From: a bacterium
GTDB taxonomy: Bacteria; Bdellovibrionota; FAC87; UBA2466
Direction: 5' to 3'
DNA length: 14,578 nt
Assembly: GCA_019750655.1 (NCBI GenBank)
Contig: JAIEOG010000312.1
Span: 1 to 14,578 of the forward strand
The translations under genes were made by a program, and so were the position numbers. The notes below the pieces were generated by a model that did no database searches, was not told the origin of the DNA, and saw only the letters and a program-made list of their open reading frames with translations. Below are positions 8,314 to 14,578 of this stretch, one piece after another. Position 1 is the first letter of the stretch. Each line of letters opens with the position of its first letter.

Positions 8314-8540
8314 CGCCGTAGAACAGAAAACCGCAAAGAGAACGAAAACCCGCAGAAAGCGCTCCTGTACCGGCCTCTTGGGCCGCGGGCCCTTGTACAC
8401 CAAGTGAGTCCGGTAGCCATAGAAATCTCCCCCTGGCATAGCGAGTGTTGCGCGCGGCAACAACACTCATTTTGTACTCCGTTCAAACTATTGGATACGC
8501 CCCCGAAAATCGGCCAGAAGAGGCCCCAGAGGGAGTTCAA
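8314..8540. promoter_or_regulatory. Divergent intergenic region between the CFA/FAD fusion and secreted-protein genes
   Basis: This stretch of about 227 nt separates two divergent units and must hold promoters for both if the chosen starts are right. All three minus-strand frames stay open through much of it. Reading leftward there are several Shine-Dalgarno/start pairs in different frames: GGAG six nt before ATG at 8470, and a G-rich GGGGGAG six nt before an ATG near 8424. Neither is in frame with the CFA domain. The plus-strand gene has AGAGGGAG at 8528-8535. I could not settle on convincing -35/-10 pairs, so the regulatory role comes from position, not motifs. Confidence 0.4.
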
Positions 8541-9221
8541 ATGATGGTGCTGAAGCGGCAAGGGGTTTGTTGGGTTTTAGCGTACGCCTTAGTGCTCACG
8601 CCTTCTCTCAGCGAGGCGAAAAAAGCGAGCCGCACACTGAAGCCCGGCGATGAAGTTTTGATGTATGCGCCCTCCGATGAGAGCTACGGGCTACCCCTCG
8701 GGGTCTATACCGTCGGCAGGGTAGAACGCTACAACCGCATCACGGCCCTAGACTACGAAGACAAACCGCAAATCCAACACTACGTGCGTGCGGTGGATTC
8801 GCTGATTACGCCCTTTGGCCATAAGATCGAAATCGGGGATTTAGTCCTCGTTTCCGATTTTAGAAGGCACGCGGACACCCACCAGATCGTCGGTTTAGGG
8901 GAGAATGGCGGCATCCTGTACCAGTTTCGCAACCGCGAGGATCGTTGGGAAGTGGCCTACACCGAGACGTTTTCCGCGGTCGTGAGCTTCTGGAGATCCC
9001 CGCAGGGCGAGATAATCCGCGCGGGCGACACGGTGATGGTCGAAGGGGGTCTTCAAACCGTCGAGGCCGTCAGTGAGAATGGCACCGTACTCACGAGCTC
9101 ACGGACCAATATGAAGACCGTGACAGAACTCACGGGGCCACAGCACTACGAGCTCGCCAACCGCGCGGCTCCTAGCCCCAGGAAGCGCCGGACCTGCGTG
9201 CGGTCCGTGCAGGGCAGCTAG
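8541..9221 (+). CDS. Secreted protein with three SH3-like beta repeats, function unknown
   Basis: This 226-aa protein starts with a signal peptide: basic KR, hydrophobic core VCWVLAYALVL, probable cleavage near SEA at 24-26. It should be periplasmic or secreted. The mature part holds three diverged repeats that each open with a hydrophobic-x-x-GD-x-V pattern: LKPGDEVLM (33-41), IEIGDLVLV (96-104) and IIRAGDTVMV (158-167). The second and third repeats continue with an ENG turn (ENGGILY and ENGTVLT). The layout suggests three small beta-barrel (SH3/Tudor/KOW-like) modules; this is inferred from pattern and no family is recognised. The C-terminus is short and basic (PRKRR). The start at 8541 is well supported by AGAGGGAG 5 nt upstream, although the frame is open back to 8445. 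The diiron/ATP-grasp fusion follows 32 nt downstream. Confidence 0.75.
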   Translation: MMVLKRQGVCWVLAYALVLTPSLSEAKKASRTLKPGDEVLMYAPSDESYGLPLGVYTVGRVERYNRITALDYEDKPQIQHYVRAVDSLITPFGHKIEIGDLVLVSDFRRHADTHQIVGLGENGGILYQFRNREDRWEVAYTETFSAVVSFWRSPQGEIIRAGDTVMVEGGLQTVEAVSENGTVLTSSRTNMKTVTELTGPQHYELANRAAPSPRKRRTCVRSVQGS

Positions 9222-9253
9222 TCTGAGGCGGGCAAGCCTGCTAAACAAACTGG

Positions 9254-11338
9254 GTGGAACTGAGCGAATTTGCCTCGATCATCCTCTTTGGAGACCGCTG
9301 GGACGATAAGATCGTCGCCAGCCAGGATGGATTCGACGACAACCAGCCACTCGCAGCCCTGACTCGGATCCCTTCTTTTCCGGGGCGCCCCCGCAACCTG
9401 TCGCGCATCGGCCGGTCGGACTTTCCGGGAGTAGAAACCCTCGCTAGCGATTCAGCTCGAGCTCGGTTGCTGCACTTTTTTGCAAACCACGAACTCTTGG
9501 CGATGGAGCTAATGGCGCTCACGCTGCTGAAGTTCCCAGACGCTGAGAAGAGCTTTCGATTGGGCTTGGCGCGGACCATCGTCGAGGAACAGAAGCACTT
9601 AAAGCTGTACGTGGAACGCATGCGGGAGCTGGGCGGGGATTTTGGCGACCTTCCTATCAGTGATTACTTTTGGAAAGCGCTCAAGGATGGCAGCTCGCCT
9701 TTAGAGTTTGTCGTGCATATGAGCATGACGTTAGAGCAAGCCAATCTCGATTTTTCTCTTTTTTACCAACGCGCCGTCGCGGCGATTGGAGACACTCAAA
9801 CGGCGGCTTTACTGGAAACGGTTTACCGAGAAGAGATCGGGCACGTGAAGCACGGCGTAACCTGGTTCAATCGCTGGCGTGGGCAGGACGAAGAGGACTG
9901 GGATGCCTATCTGCGCCTGCTCAAACCGCCGATGAACCCTCGCCGGGCCAAGGGGCCGCTTTTCTGTGCAGCGGCCCGTCGAGAAGCTGGACTGTCGGAA
10001 AGGTATATTAGCGAAATGGAAGTTTATTCCGGATCTAAAGGCACCCCACCCTCTTATTGGCTTTACAACCCTCTGTGCGAGTCCGAAATCGTGCGGGGAA
10101 AACCCGGCTTCACTGGAACTAAGACAGTACAGAACCTCTGCTTGGATTTGGAAACCGTGCCGGCATTCCTTGCGCGCGAGACGGACGTTGTCTTTGTGCA
10201 GGAGCTGCCACGCGCGGGTTGGCTCAAATCCCTTCAAGACGCAGGCATTCGCTTGCCGGAATTCCGAATGCTCAAGCGCGGTGCGAATAGTTTTCCGGAA
10301 CGCCACATTGGCGGCTTTGAACCCTGGGGCTGGAGCCCCGACGCTTTTGAACTCTTTAAGCCAGCCTCGCAAAAGCTGATTCGGGTCGATAGCGGAAATG
10401 GCATTTGGTCCCGTTCCGTTTTGGAAAAACCCGACTTCAGCAAAACGAAACTGGGGGAACTCTTTTCAAAAACCTGGAGCCTCCGCTTTTACCGCGAGTG
10501 GATGGAAAAACACCCCGAAGAAAAAGCCGATAGCGTCGGCACTATCTTCAGCGATTGGAAATCGGCCCGCGCTTACCTGGAAGAAAAGCTTTCTCGTTCT
10601 GAAGTAACGCTCGCGAAGGCCCCCTGGGGAACTTCGGGCACGATGAATAAACGCGTCCTAAATGCTGATGAATTGGATGGGAATCTCGGCAAGTGGATCC
10701 AGAATATTATCGAATCGCAGGGCTCTATTATCCTGGAACGCTGGCTAGACAAGGTTGCGGATTTCTCGGTCCAGATCGAGGTGAGCAAAAAGCCGAAAGT
10801 TCTAGGGATGCGGCAATTCATCAACGGGAGCCGCTTAGAATACCGCGGCACTCTTCTCGGCCCGAAGCTGGGCGGCATTACCCCCGAACAAAACCGTTTT
10901 CTGCATACGGAAAAACAGGGAGCTTCTCCACTCTCACGCTGGGAGGCCATCGCAGAAGCTGTGGGGGCGGCTCTCTACGCCGAGGGCTACGAAGGGAATG
11001 CAGGTATCGATGCCCTATTGGCAACGGACGGAGAACAGCTCTTTTTCCGGCCTATCGTCGAGATCAACCCCAGGTGGACGATGGGACGAGTCGCTTTGGA
11101 GTTGGAAAAGCATGTACTCCAAACCACGCCTGCCGCCTGGCTCTTTTTGCCTTTAGACTCCCTCAAAGAAACACCCCAAGCTCTGGCCGAACGCCACCCC
11201 GTGAAAAAGCAAACCCGGAGCGGGCAAGAATGGATATCCGAAGGCATCGTGTTCACCAACGATCCCGAAAGAGCACGCGAAGTCCTCACCGTACTAGCGG
11301 TAGGGACTGCGGCAGTGGGTGAGTTTAGAAGTCTCTGA
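9254..11338 (+). CDS. Ferritin-like DUF455 domain fused to ATP-grasp ligase-like domain
   Basis: This is a 694-aa two-domain protein. Residues 1 to about 255 match DUF455, a ferritin-like four-helix bundle: LSEFA start, PGRP at 44-47, and four metal-ligand positions, Glu80 (HELLAMEL), ExxH Glu112/His115 (EEQKH), Glu161 (LEQANLDF) and ExxH Glu194/His197 (EEIGHVKH). This is a full diiron set. Residues about 265-640 look like an ATP-grasp enzyme: Lys455 in LAKAPWGTSGT (453-463), ILERWLDKVADFSVQIEV (493-510), GNAGIDALL (581-589) and the Mg-binding EINPRWTMG (603-611). A plausible activity is oxidation by the diiron domain and ATP-dependent carboxylate-amine or thiol ligation by the second, but the substrate is unknown. 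The first possible start is GTG at 9254, since an in-frame stop lies just upstream at 9242-9244. No good ribosome-binding site precedes it. It is convergent with the metallopeptidase gene, 3 nt apart. Confidence 0.82.
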   Translation: MELSEFASIILFGDRWDDKIVASQDGFDDNQPLAALTRIPSFPGRPRNLSRIGRSDFPGVETLASDSARARLLHFFANHELLAMELMALTLLKFPDAEKSFRLGLARTIVEEQKHLKLYVERMRELGGDFGDLPISDYFWKALKDGSSPLEFVVHMSMTLEQANLDFSLFYQRAVAAIGDTQTAALLETVYREEIGHVKHGVTWFNRWRGQDEEDWDAYLRLLKPPMNPRRAKGPLFCAAARREAGLSERYISEMEVYSGSKGTPPSYWLYNPLCESEIVRGKPGFTGTKTVQNLCLDLETVPAFLARETDVVFVQELPRAGWLKSLQDAGIRLPEFRMLKRGANSFPERHIGGFEPWGWSPDAFELFKPASQKLIRVDSGNGIWSRSVLEKPDFSKTKLGELFSKTWSLRFYREWMEKHPEEKADSVGTIFSDWKSARAYLEEKLSRSEVTLAKAPWGTSGTMNKRVLNADELDGNLGKWIQNIIESQGSIILERWLDKVADFSVQIEVSKKPKVLGMRQFINGSRLEYRGTLLGPKLGGITPEQNRFLHTEKQGASPLSRWEAIAEAVGAALYAEGYEGNAGIDALLATDGEQLFFRPIVEINPRWTMGRVALELEKHVLQTTPAAWLFLPLDSLKETPQALAERHPVKKQTRSGQEWISEGIVFTNDPERAREVLTVLAVGTAAVGEFRSL

Positions 11339-11341
11339 AAG

Positions 11342-12358
11342 TCAGTGTCCCGACGTCGTGCTTTCTAGTTTGATAGCATCGATAAGATCGCGGTTGGCCT
11401 GTTCGGTGGTGCGGGCATTCGTGTAAAACCGACCATCGGCAGTGATCGTAAGGTGGTTTTTCATATCGTTTTCGATTGCGCGAAATAGTACTTCCATGAA
11501 TTGCATTCGTTGCGCTTTTGATTTTCCCGCTAAATGCTGCCCGATAAAACTATGAGTGGGTCCATAGTACAGGTGCGCGTCGTTATAGGGGTGTTTATCC
11601 GGCCACTCCTCTGGCTTTAAATCAGCCGAGAAATCCCGCCCTCGCTGGATATCGGCTATGGTTTTATCGTCGAACTGCTCCTTCATTCGTTTACTCGCCG
11701 CATCCACCATCACTCGAGGTTTACCAAACTTGGCAAAAGCAAGAGCATCAGAGAAAAGCTCGGAGTAGCAGCTTATAGGATGCGCACGCTCCACCCCCAC
11801 AACCCGGTTGTATTTTTCTTTAAGCCGAAGCCGAAAGTCATCTCCGTCATCGATTTGGGATTCGAGTCTTCGAATTGCATTATCGCGCTCGGGCGATGGC
11901 GGTTTGGTTTTGAGCGCTTTTACTTCTAGTTCAAGCTGGTCATTGGATTTTAAGGACTGAGCAAACTGCTTTCTGAATTCCCGGTACTCCTGAACAAGTG
12001 GCACCTGGGAGATTTCAAACAGATTGTGATCAAAGATCACATGGCCCGCCTCGTGCACGATATCAGTCCCCTCAGCATTCACTGCATGGATGACATTCTC
12101 TCCGTGACTCGCCTGGCTGAAAGCCTGGGACATGCGCATGTCTGGGCGGTTTGCTACATACATTTTTAGATCCTTGGGCAAAGCCAAGCCCGAGGGAATC
12201 TCTTCCCCTAAGCCCTCTACGAATCTTTTAATCCGAGCCAGGCGCTCTTCAGGGTAAGCCGTATCCATCGCGAGAAATGCCTCGACGCATACGTCAAAAC
12301 CCAAGGCGGGTAGACATACGAGCATCAGCAATAAGGCGGTATGTTTAGGGCGCACCAT
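11342..12358 (-). CDS. Secreted HEXXH zinc metallopeptidase-like protein
   Basis: This 338-aa protein has an N-terminal signal peptide (MVRPKHTALLLMLVCLPALG), so it is exported. A zincin motif DIVHEAGHVIFDH places zinc ligands His102 and His106 and catalytic Glu103. The third ligand is probably Glu200 in CYSELFSDALAFAKF, which with nearby Asp204 gives a gluzincin-like ExxxD arrangement. Between these lies a charged, helix-prone insert of about 70 residues (about 120-190) rich in Leu, Lys and Glu. The segment HPYNDAHLYYGPTHSFIG (after 250) is also distinctive. No named peptidase family is recognised, and the substrate is unknown. GAGGA (12365-12369) lies 6 nt before the ATG and supports the start. 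It is convergent with the DUF455/ATP-grasp gene and divergent from the DUF1428 gene. Activity is inferred from motifs. Confidence 0.78.
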   Translation of the reverse strand: MVRPKHTALLLMLVCLPALGFDVCVEAFLAMDTAYPEERLARIKRFVEGLGEEIPSGLALPKDLKMYVANRPDMRMSQAFSQASHGENVIHAVNAEGTDIVHEAGHVIFDHNLFEISQVPLVQEYREFRKQFAQSLKSNDQLELEVKALKTKPPSPERDNAIRRLESQIDDGDDFRLRLKEKYNRVVGVERAHPISCYSELFSDALAFAKFGKPRVMVDAASKRMKEQFDDKTIADIQRGRDFSADLKPEEWPDKHPYNDAHLYYGPTHSFIGQHLAGKSKAQRMQFMEVLFRAIENDMKNHLTITADGRFYTNARTTEQANRDLIDAIKLESTTSGH

Positions 12359-12481
12359 GACGATTCCTCATCGGTAAGAGCGGAGCGTCATGTTTAGTGC
12401 CCGTAATCGGGCTGGTTAAGTAGACGATCTTTCAGTCGCTTGCTATCGTTTCCCAGCACTGAACCAAACCGGGAGAACCCC
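12359..12481. promoter_or_regulatory. Divergent intergenic region with a small inverted repeat
   Basis: This 123-nt gap lies between the divergent metallopeptidase and DUF1428 genes. It contains the inverted repeat GCCCG (12399-12403), TAAT loop, CGGGC (12408-12412), which could be an operator half-site pair or a weak hairpin; five-base arms can occur by chance. A TGCTATCGT sequence near 12441 resembles an extended -10 for the rightward gene, but no matching -35 is evident. Each flanking gene has its own clear ribosome-binding site at the edge of this region. Confidence 0.3.
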
Positions 12482-12835
12482 ATGCCTCGTTACGTAGATG
12501 GTTTTGTCATTCCGATTAAACGCACAAACTTAGCCGCTTACAAAAAAATGGCCACGTGGGGCAAGCGCGTTTGGATGAAGCATGGCGCGCTCAGTTACTA
12601 CGAAACGGTAGTCGATGACTTCACCCAGCATGGCCTTGGGTTCAAAAAGATGTGCAAATTGAAGAGCGGTGAGACAGCGATCTTCGCGTTCGTCGTCTAC
12701 AAATCCAAAGCGCACCGCAATCAAGTGAATAAGAAGGTCATGGCGGAAATGGAAAAAGTGGGCGAACCACCCAAGATGCCATTCGACATGAAGAGATTTG
12801 CAATGGCAGGCTGCAAAGTTCTGGTCAACTCTTAG
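12482..12835 (+). CDS. DUF1428 (YbaA-like) family protein
   Basis: This 117-aa cytosolic protein has a dimeric ferredoxin-like alpha/beta fold expected from its family. The N-terminal YVDGFVIPI strand, the AAYKKMA helix, KHGALSYYE, the ETAIFAFVVYKSKAHRNQVN block and the MPFDMKRFAMAGC ending match the DUF1428 layout. The family has no established activity. The ATG at 12482 is preceded by GGGAG (12471-12475) at 6 nt spacing, which is preferred over an in-frame start at 12440 that would add 14 residues unlike the family. It lies 65 nt upstream of the lipoprotein gene on the same strand, far enough that the latter may have its own promoter. Confidence 0.88.
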   Translation: MPRYVDGFVIPIKRTNLAAYKKMATWGKRVWMKHGALSYYETVVDDFTQHGLGFKKMCKLKSGETAIFAFVVYKSKAHRNQVNKKVMAEMEKVGEPPKMPFDMKRFAMAGCKVLVNS

Positions 12836-12887
12836 CTAACTTAGAAAGCCAGTGTTTTGCAGACTTCCTGATTCTCAAAACCATCTG

Positions 12888-12893
12888 TAGAAT
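12888..12893 (+). promoter_or_regulatory. Candidate -10 element for the lipoprotein gene
   Basis: TAGAAT (five of six matches to TATAAT) lies 7 nt before the ATG at 12901, and TTCCTG 17 nt upstream is a poor -35. If real, transcription would begin at or next to the start codon, giving a leaderless message. This agrees with the lack of a Shine-Dalgarno sequence, but the evidence is thin. Confidence 0.2.
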
Positions 12894-12900
12894 TTGTGTG

Positions 12901-13674
12901 ATGAAGCACTCCACGATCTTCCACACCGTATTGAGTAGCGCTTTATTGTTCGGGTGCAGCGGCAGCACTGCTTTGGTGAGTTGTCCCGCGGGCCAATATG
13001 ACTCTGCAGGGACCTGCTCTAACGTAGGGGTGGGTTATTACTCCACCGGGGATAGCGTCAGAAAAACGTGCACCGCAGCCCCTTCGAATGCCTCGCATTC
13101 TTCGGCCACAGCGACCGAGGCATCTTGTCCGTGGGCGTGCGACGAGGACTACCTTACCGACGGAACGGCGTGTGTAAGTTCCCCCGATGCAAAGCGCCTA
13201 GCTTGTAATAGCGATGAAATCGCTGTGGGGTTTTACGGGCGTGCGGGTGCGGGGATGGACGCTATTGGTATTCGTTGTGCCACGTTTAGTGATGGAGCAA
13301 TCACAGGCTCGGCAGTCGATAGAGATAGCTATGGGGGAACGGGTGGAAGCGCCGTGAATTCAGATGGCTCTCAGAATTGCCCCGCAAATTCCTACGTCAC
13401 TGAAGTCGCTGGAACGAATGGGGAGATTTTTGGCCCTTCCGATGTGAACACTTTAGAGTTTCGCTACCGCTGCAAGGATCTAGATACCGGCTCGTTAAGT
13501 GGTTGGATTCCTTCCAATCCAGGCTGGGGCGACGGCACCAGCGGCTCAAACCCCGCATCTTTCGGTTTCGCTTGTGGGTCCGGCACCAACTCCGATGGAA
13601 CTTACGTAAATGGCTTCGTCACGCGAAGTGGCCTCACACTGAGCGGAGAAGCTTTGGGGATTACCTGCCAGTAA
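12901..13674 (+). CDS. Cysteine-rich lipoprotein with threefold C-terminal repeat
   Basis: This 257-aa protein starts with a lipoprotein signal peptide: TIFHTVLSSALLFGC with lipobox LFGC and lipidated Cys19. Serine and glycine follow it, so outer-membrane or surface display is plausible. Residues 28-91 form a Cys-rich stalk with Cys at 28, 39, 57, 76, 80 and 91, and motifs like CPAGQY, GYYSTGD and CPWAC, as in bacterial TNFR/EGF-like surface proteins. Residues 102-256 contain three segments, each bounded by Cys: 102-126 (CNSDEIAVGFYGRAG, ending IGIRC), 160-191 (ending FRYRC) and 225-256 (ending LGITC). The pattern recalls threefold beta-prism (VMO-I/jacalin-like) folds, possibly carbohydrate-binding; this is inference. 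The start is the ATG at 12901; a GTG directly upstream is also in frame. No Shine-Dalgarno sequence is seen. Confidence 0.75.
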   Translation: MKHSTIFHTVLSSALLFGCSGSTALVSCPAGQYDSAGTCSNVGVGYYSTGDSVRKTCTAAPSNASHSSATATEASCPWACDEDYLTDGTACVSSPDAKRLACNSDEIAVGFYGRAGAGMDAIGIRCATFSDGAITGSAVDRDSYGGTGGSAVNSDGSQNCPANSYVTEVAGTNGEIFGPSDVNTLEFRYRCKDLDTGSLSGWIPSNPGWGDGTSGSNPASFGFACGSGTNSDGTYVNGFVTRSGLTLSGEALGITCQ

Positions 13675-13681
13675 CGACCGG

Positions 13682-14095
13682 TTACTTGGTCGTGCAATGA
13701 ATTTCGAACCGCTTTGCACCGACTTCTCTGAGGTCGTGAACAATGTACGTATTGTTGGGAATAACCTCGCCCATAAACAGAGGCATCATCGAGTGGCCTA
13801 CAGACGCCCAGAATGAGAGGCGGAGGCCTCCTAAAACTGCCTTGTGGTCAAAATCCATTCGGTAGCCCGGCAGATGCAAAATGTAGGACTCGGTTCCCTT
13901 ACCGTGATTGAAAGCGACTTTTCCTTGTTTCTCGACGGGCAGGATCTCGACCTGCGTGTCCGCTTGGAGATTCGTCGCTCGGAAGATGAAAGGCTCAAAG
14001 GACCGGTCTGCGACACTCACCTGGCAAGCGGTTTCCCGAGGCGCCGCCCAAAGCTGCAACCCAAAAAGACAACCCAACAATGCTAATCTCGGCAT
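13682..14095 (-). CDS. Small secreted protein, function unknown
   Basis: This 137-aa protein has a short signal peptide (MPRLALLGCLFGLQLWAAP), probably cleaved after the WA/AAP region. LLGC comes too early (Cys9) to be a convincing lipobox. The mature part is beta-rich with no family I recognise. It contains two cysteines, one near the mature N-terminus (TACQ) and one three residues from the end (IHCTTK), which might form a disulfide tying the ends together. The His/Met-bearing segment VGHSMMPLFMGE is notable but proves no metal binding. The start is well supported: GGAGGAG (14102-14108 on this strand) lies 6 nt before the ATG. It is 50 nt downstream of the YdeI-like gene and possibly in the same operon. 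It is convergent with the lipoprotein gene. Confidence 0.72.
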   Translation of the reverse strand: MPRLALLGCLFGLQLWAAPRETACQVSVADRSFEPFIFRATNLQADTQVEILPVEKQGKVAFNHGKGTESYILHLPGYRMDFDHKAVLGGLRLSFWASVGHSMMPLFMGEVIPNNTYIVHDLREVGAKRFEIHCTTK

Positions 14096-14145
14096 AGATC
14101 TCTCCTCCGGATGGGGAGTAACCCAGCCTTAAAAGGGGAGCAAGG

Positions 14146-14397
14146 TCATTTTCGGTGGGGGCAACCAGGCCAACAGCAGGGGCGTCGCTTGCCTTCCGTA
14201 AGCTCCTCGCAGGCTCTTTCAATGCGATGCTGGCGGGTTTCTGCCTTTTTTGCGGAAGTGACCCAGCAAATCCACTCATTACGCGCCAACGGAGTGATGT
14301 CTTCCCAGGCGGTCTTAGCTGCAACCACGGCTTTGAGTGCATCCCGCAAGTCCGCTGGTAGCGGGTGTACAGGGCCTGGTTTTTTTTCTTTCTTCAT
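14146..14397 (-). CDS. Short YdeI/OmpD-associated (OmdA-type) family protein
   Basis: This 83-aa cytosolic protein corresponds to the C-terminal helical domain of the YdeI/OmpD-associated family. The pattern is LPADLRDALKA, then AWEDITPLARNEWICWVTSAKKAETRQHRIERACEEL in order, ending in EGKR. Many relatives carry a longer N-terminal DUF1905-like beta domain, which is absent here, so this is either a stand-alone domain protein or a shortened copy. The lysine-rich start (KKEKK) and the short Cys/Pro-rich tail are not typical. AGGGA upstream of the ATG at 14397 gives modest support for the start. The function is unsettled; family names refer to bacteriocin or polymyxin protection and porin association. 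It is divergent from the heme-binding-type gene at 14435 across a 37-nt gap. Confidence 0.75.
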   Translation of the reverse strand: MKKEKKPGPVHPLPADLRDALKAVVAAKTAWEDITPLARNEWICWVTSAKKAETRQHRIERACEELTEGKRRPCCWPGCPHRK

Positions 14398-14434
14398 GGG
14401 CTTTCCCTATAGCTAAAGTAAACGTGGATGACGC

Positions 14435-14578
14435 ATGAGTGAAGAAATACCTTATATCTACCAAGAGCCAGATGCCGACCCGAATACCCTGAAGAACCTA
14501 GTCCCTTTAGCGCGGCTAGCGGGAACTTGGACAGGGAAACCGGGGGTAGATGTTCACCCTTCGGAAAACGGCCCGGAA
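14435..14578 (+). CDS. Nitrobindin-like heme-binding beta-barrel protein, N-terminal part (3' end outside window)
   Basis: The first 48 codons are present. After a polar leader, LVPLARLAGTWTGKPGVDVHPS matches the opening strand of the FABP-like/nitrobindin (THAP4-type, formerly DUF1794) family. There the GTWxG motif starts a ten-stranded barrel that binds b-type heme in several members. The proximal His normally lies near the C-terminus and is outside the window, so heme binding cannot be verified. The start ATG at 14435 is preceded by a weak GGATG. A GTG slightly upstream runs into a stop. The frame remains open to the right edge. Confidence 0.72.
   Translation, partial: MSEEIPYIYQEPDADPNTLKNLVPLARLAGTWTGKPGVDVHPSENGPE

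Noticed and set aside
8257..8400. Lipoprotein-like signal (hydrophobic run followed by Cys) at the N-terminus of the CFA/FAD fusion
   Set aside because: It needs a start upstream of 8313, lacks a good lipobox (AMGGC), and export would make little sense for a SAM- and FAD-dependent enzyme. Kept only as part of the start-site puzzle.
9222..9253. Possible terminator between the secreted-repeat gene and the diiron/ATP-grasp gene
   Set aside because: Only a 4-bp AGGC/GCCT stem without a T-run is visible, too weak to call.
9809..10372. A 187-codon open frame antisense to the diiron/ATP-grasp gene
   Set aside because: It lies wholly inside a well-supported gene with clear family motifs, has no recognisable domain, and fits a GC-rich shadow frame.
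1..14578. CRISPR array, tRNA, insertion sequence, toxin-antitoxin or known phage-defence operon
   Set aside because: No spaced direct repeats, cloverleaf-like segments, transposase motifs, or recognisable toxin/antitoxin or defence pairs were seen in any frame.

Overview
The window (14.6 kb, mid-to-high GC) is a dense bacterial chromosomal segment with short intergenic gaps and genes on both strands. A lipoprotein signal with a lipobox, several Sec-type signal peptides, a YihY/BrkB membrane protein and a cyclopropane-fatty-acid-synthase-type enzyme suggest a Gram-negative host. The secreted hypotheticals and the Cys-rich lipoprotein recall Bdellovibrionota or other delta-proteobacterial relatives. 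That placement is an impression from style and is low confidence. I see no tRNA, rRNA, CRISPR array, insertion sequence, phage gene or long repeat.

Layout. (1) 3-1833 (+): the C-terminal part of the GTPase HflX, then an Old Yellow Enzyme-family flavin oxidoreductase 7 nt downstream. (2) 1830-2498 (-): a spermidine-synthase-like methyltransferase whose end overlaps the oxidoreductase gene by 4 nt. (3) 2555-3693 (+): a Cys-rich GFA-like zinc protein (DUF6151-like), then a DUF1993 protein. (4) 8313-3710 (-): a three-gene unit made of a fused CFA-synthase-like methyltransferase/FAD oxidoreductase, a YihY/BrkB membrane protein, and a soluble PAS-histidine kinase whose start overlaps the yihY stop by 8 nt. 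(5) 8541-11338 (+), divergent from unit 4: a secreted protein with three SH3-like repeats, then a 694-aa protein joining a ferritin-like DUF455 diiron domain to an ATP-grasp ligase-like domain. (6) 12358-11342 (-): a secreted HEXXH metallopeptidase. (7) 12482-13674 (+): a DUF1428 protein, then a Cys-rich lipoprotein with a three-part C-terminal repeat. (8) 14397-13682 (-): a small YdeI/OmpD-associated-type protein and a small secreted protein. (9) 14435 to the edge (+): the start of a nitrobindin-like heme-binding beta-barrel protein.

The most interesting part is 3.7-11.3 kb. Unit 4 looks like a membrane-lipid modification and sensing module in which one polypeptide carries both an S-adenosylmethionine-dependent lipid alkylase and a flavin oxidoreductase. 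The alkylase differs from E. coli CFA synthase at several positions associated with bicarbonate binding. The divergent unit 5 encodes a diiron/ATP-grasp fusion with complete-looking metal ligands in the first half and a recognisable ATP-grasp core in the second. I know of no characterised pathway for that combination. A functional link between units 4 and 5 is inferred only from divergent placement.
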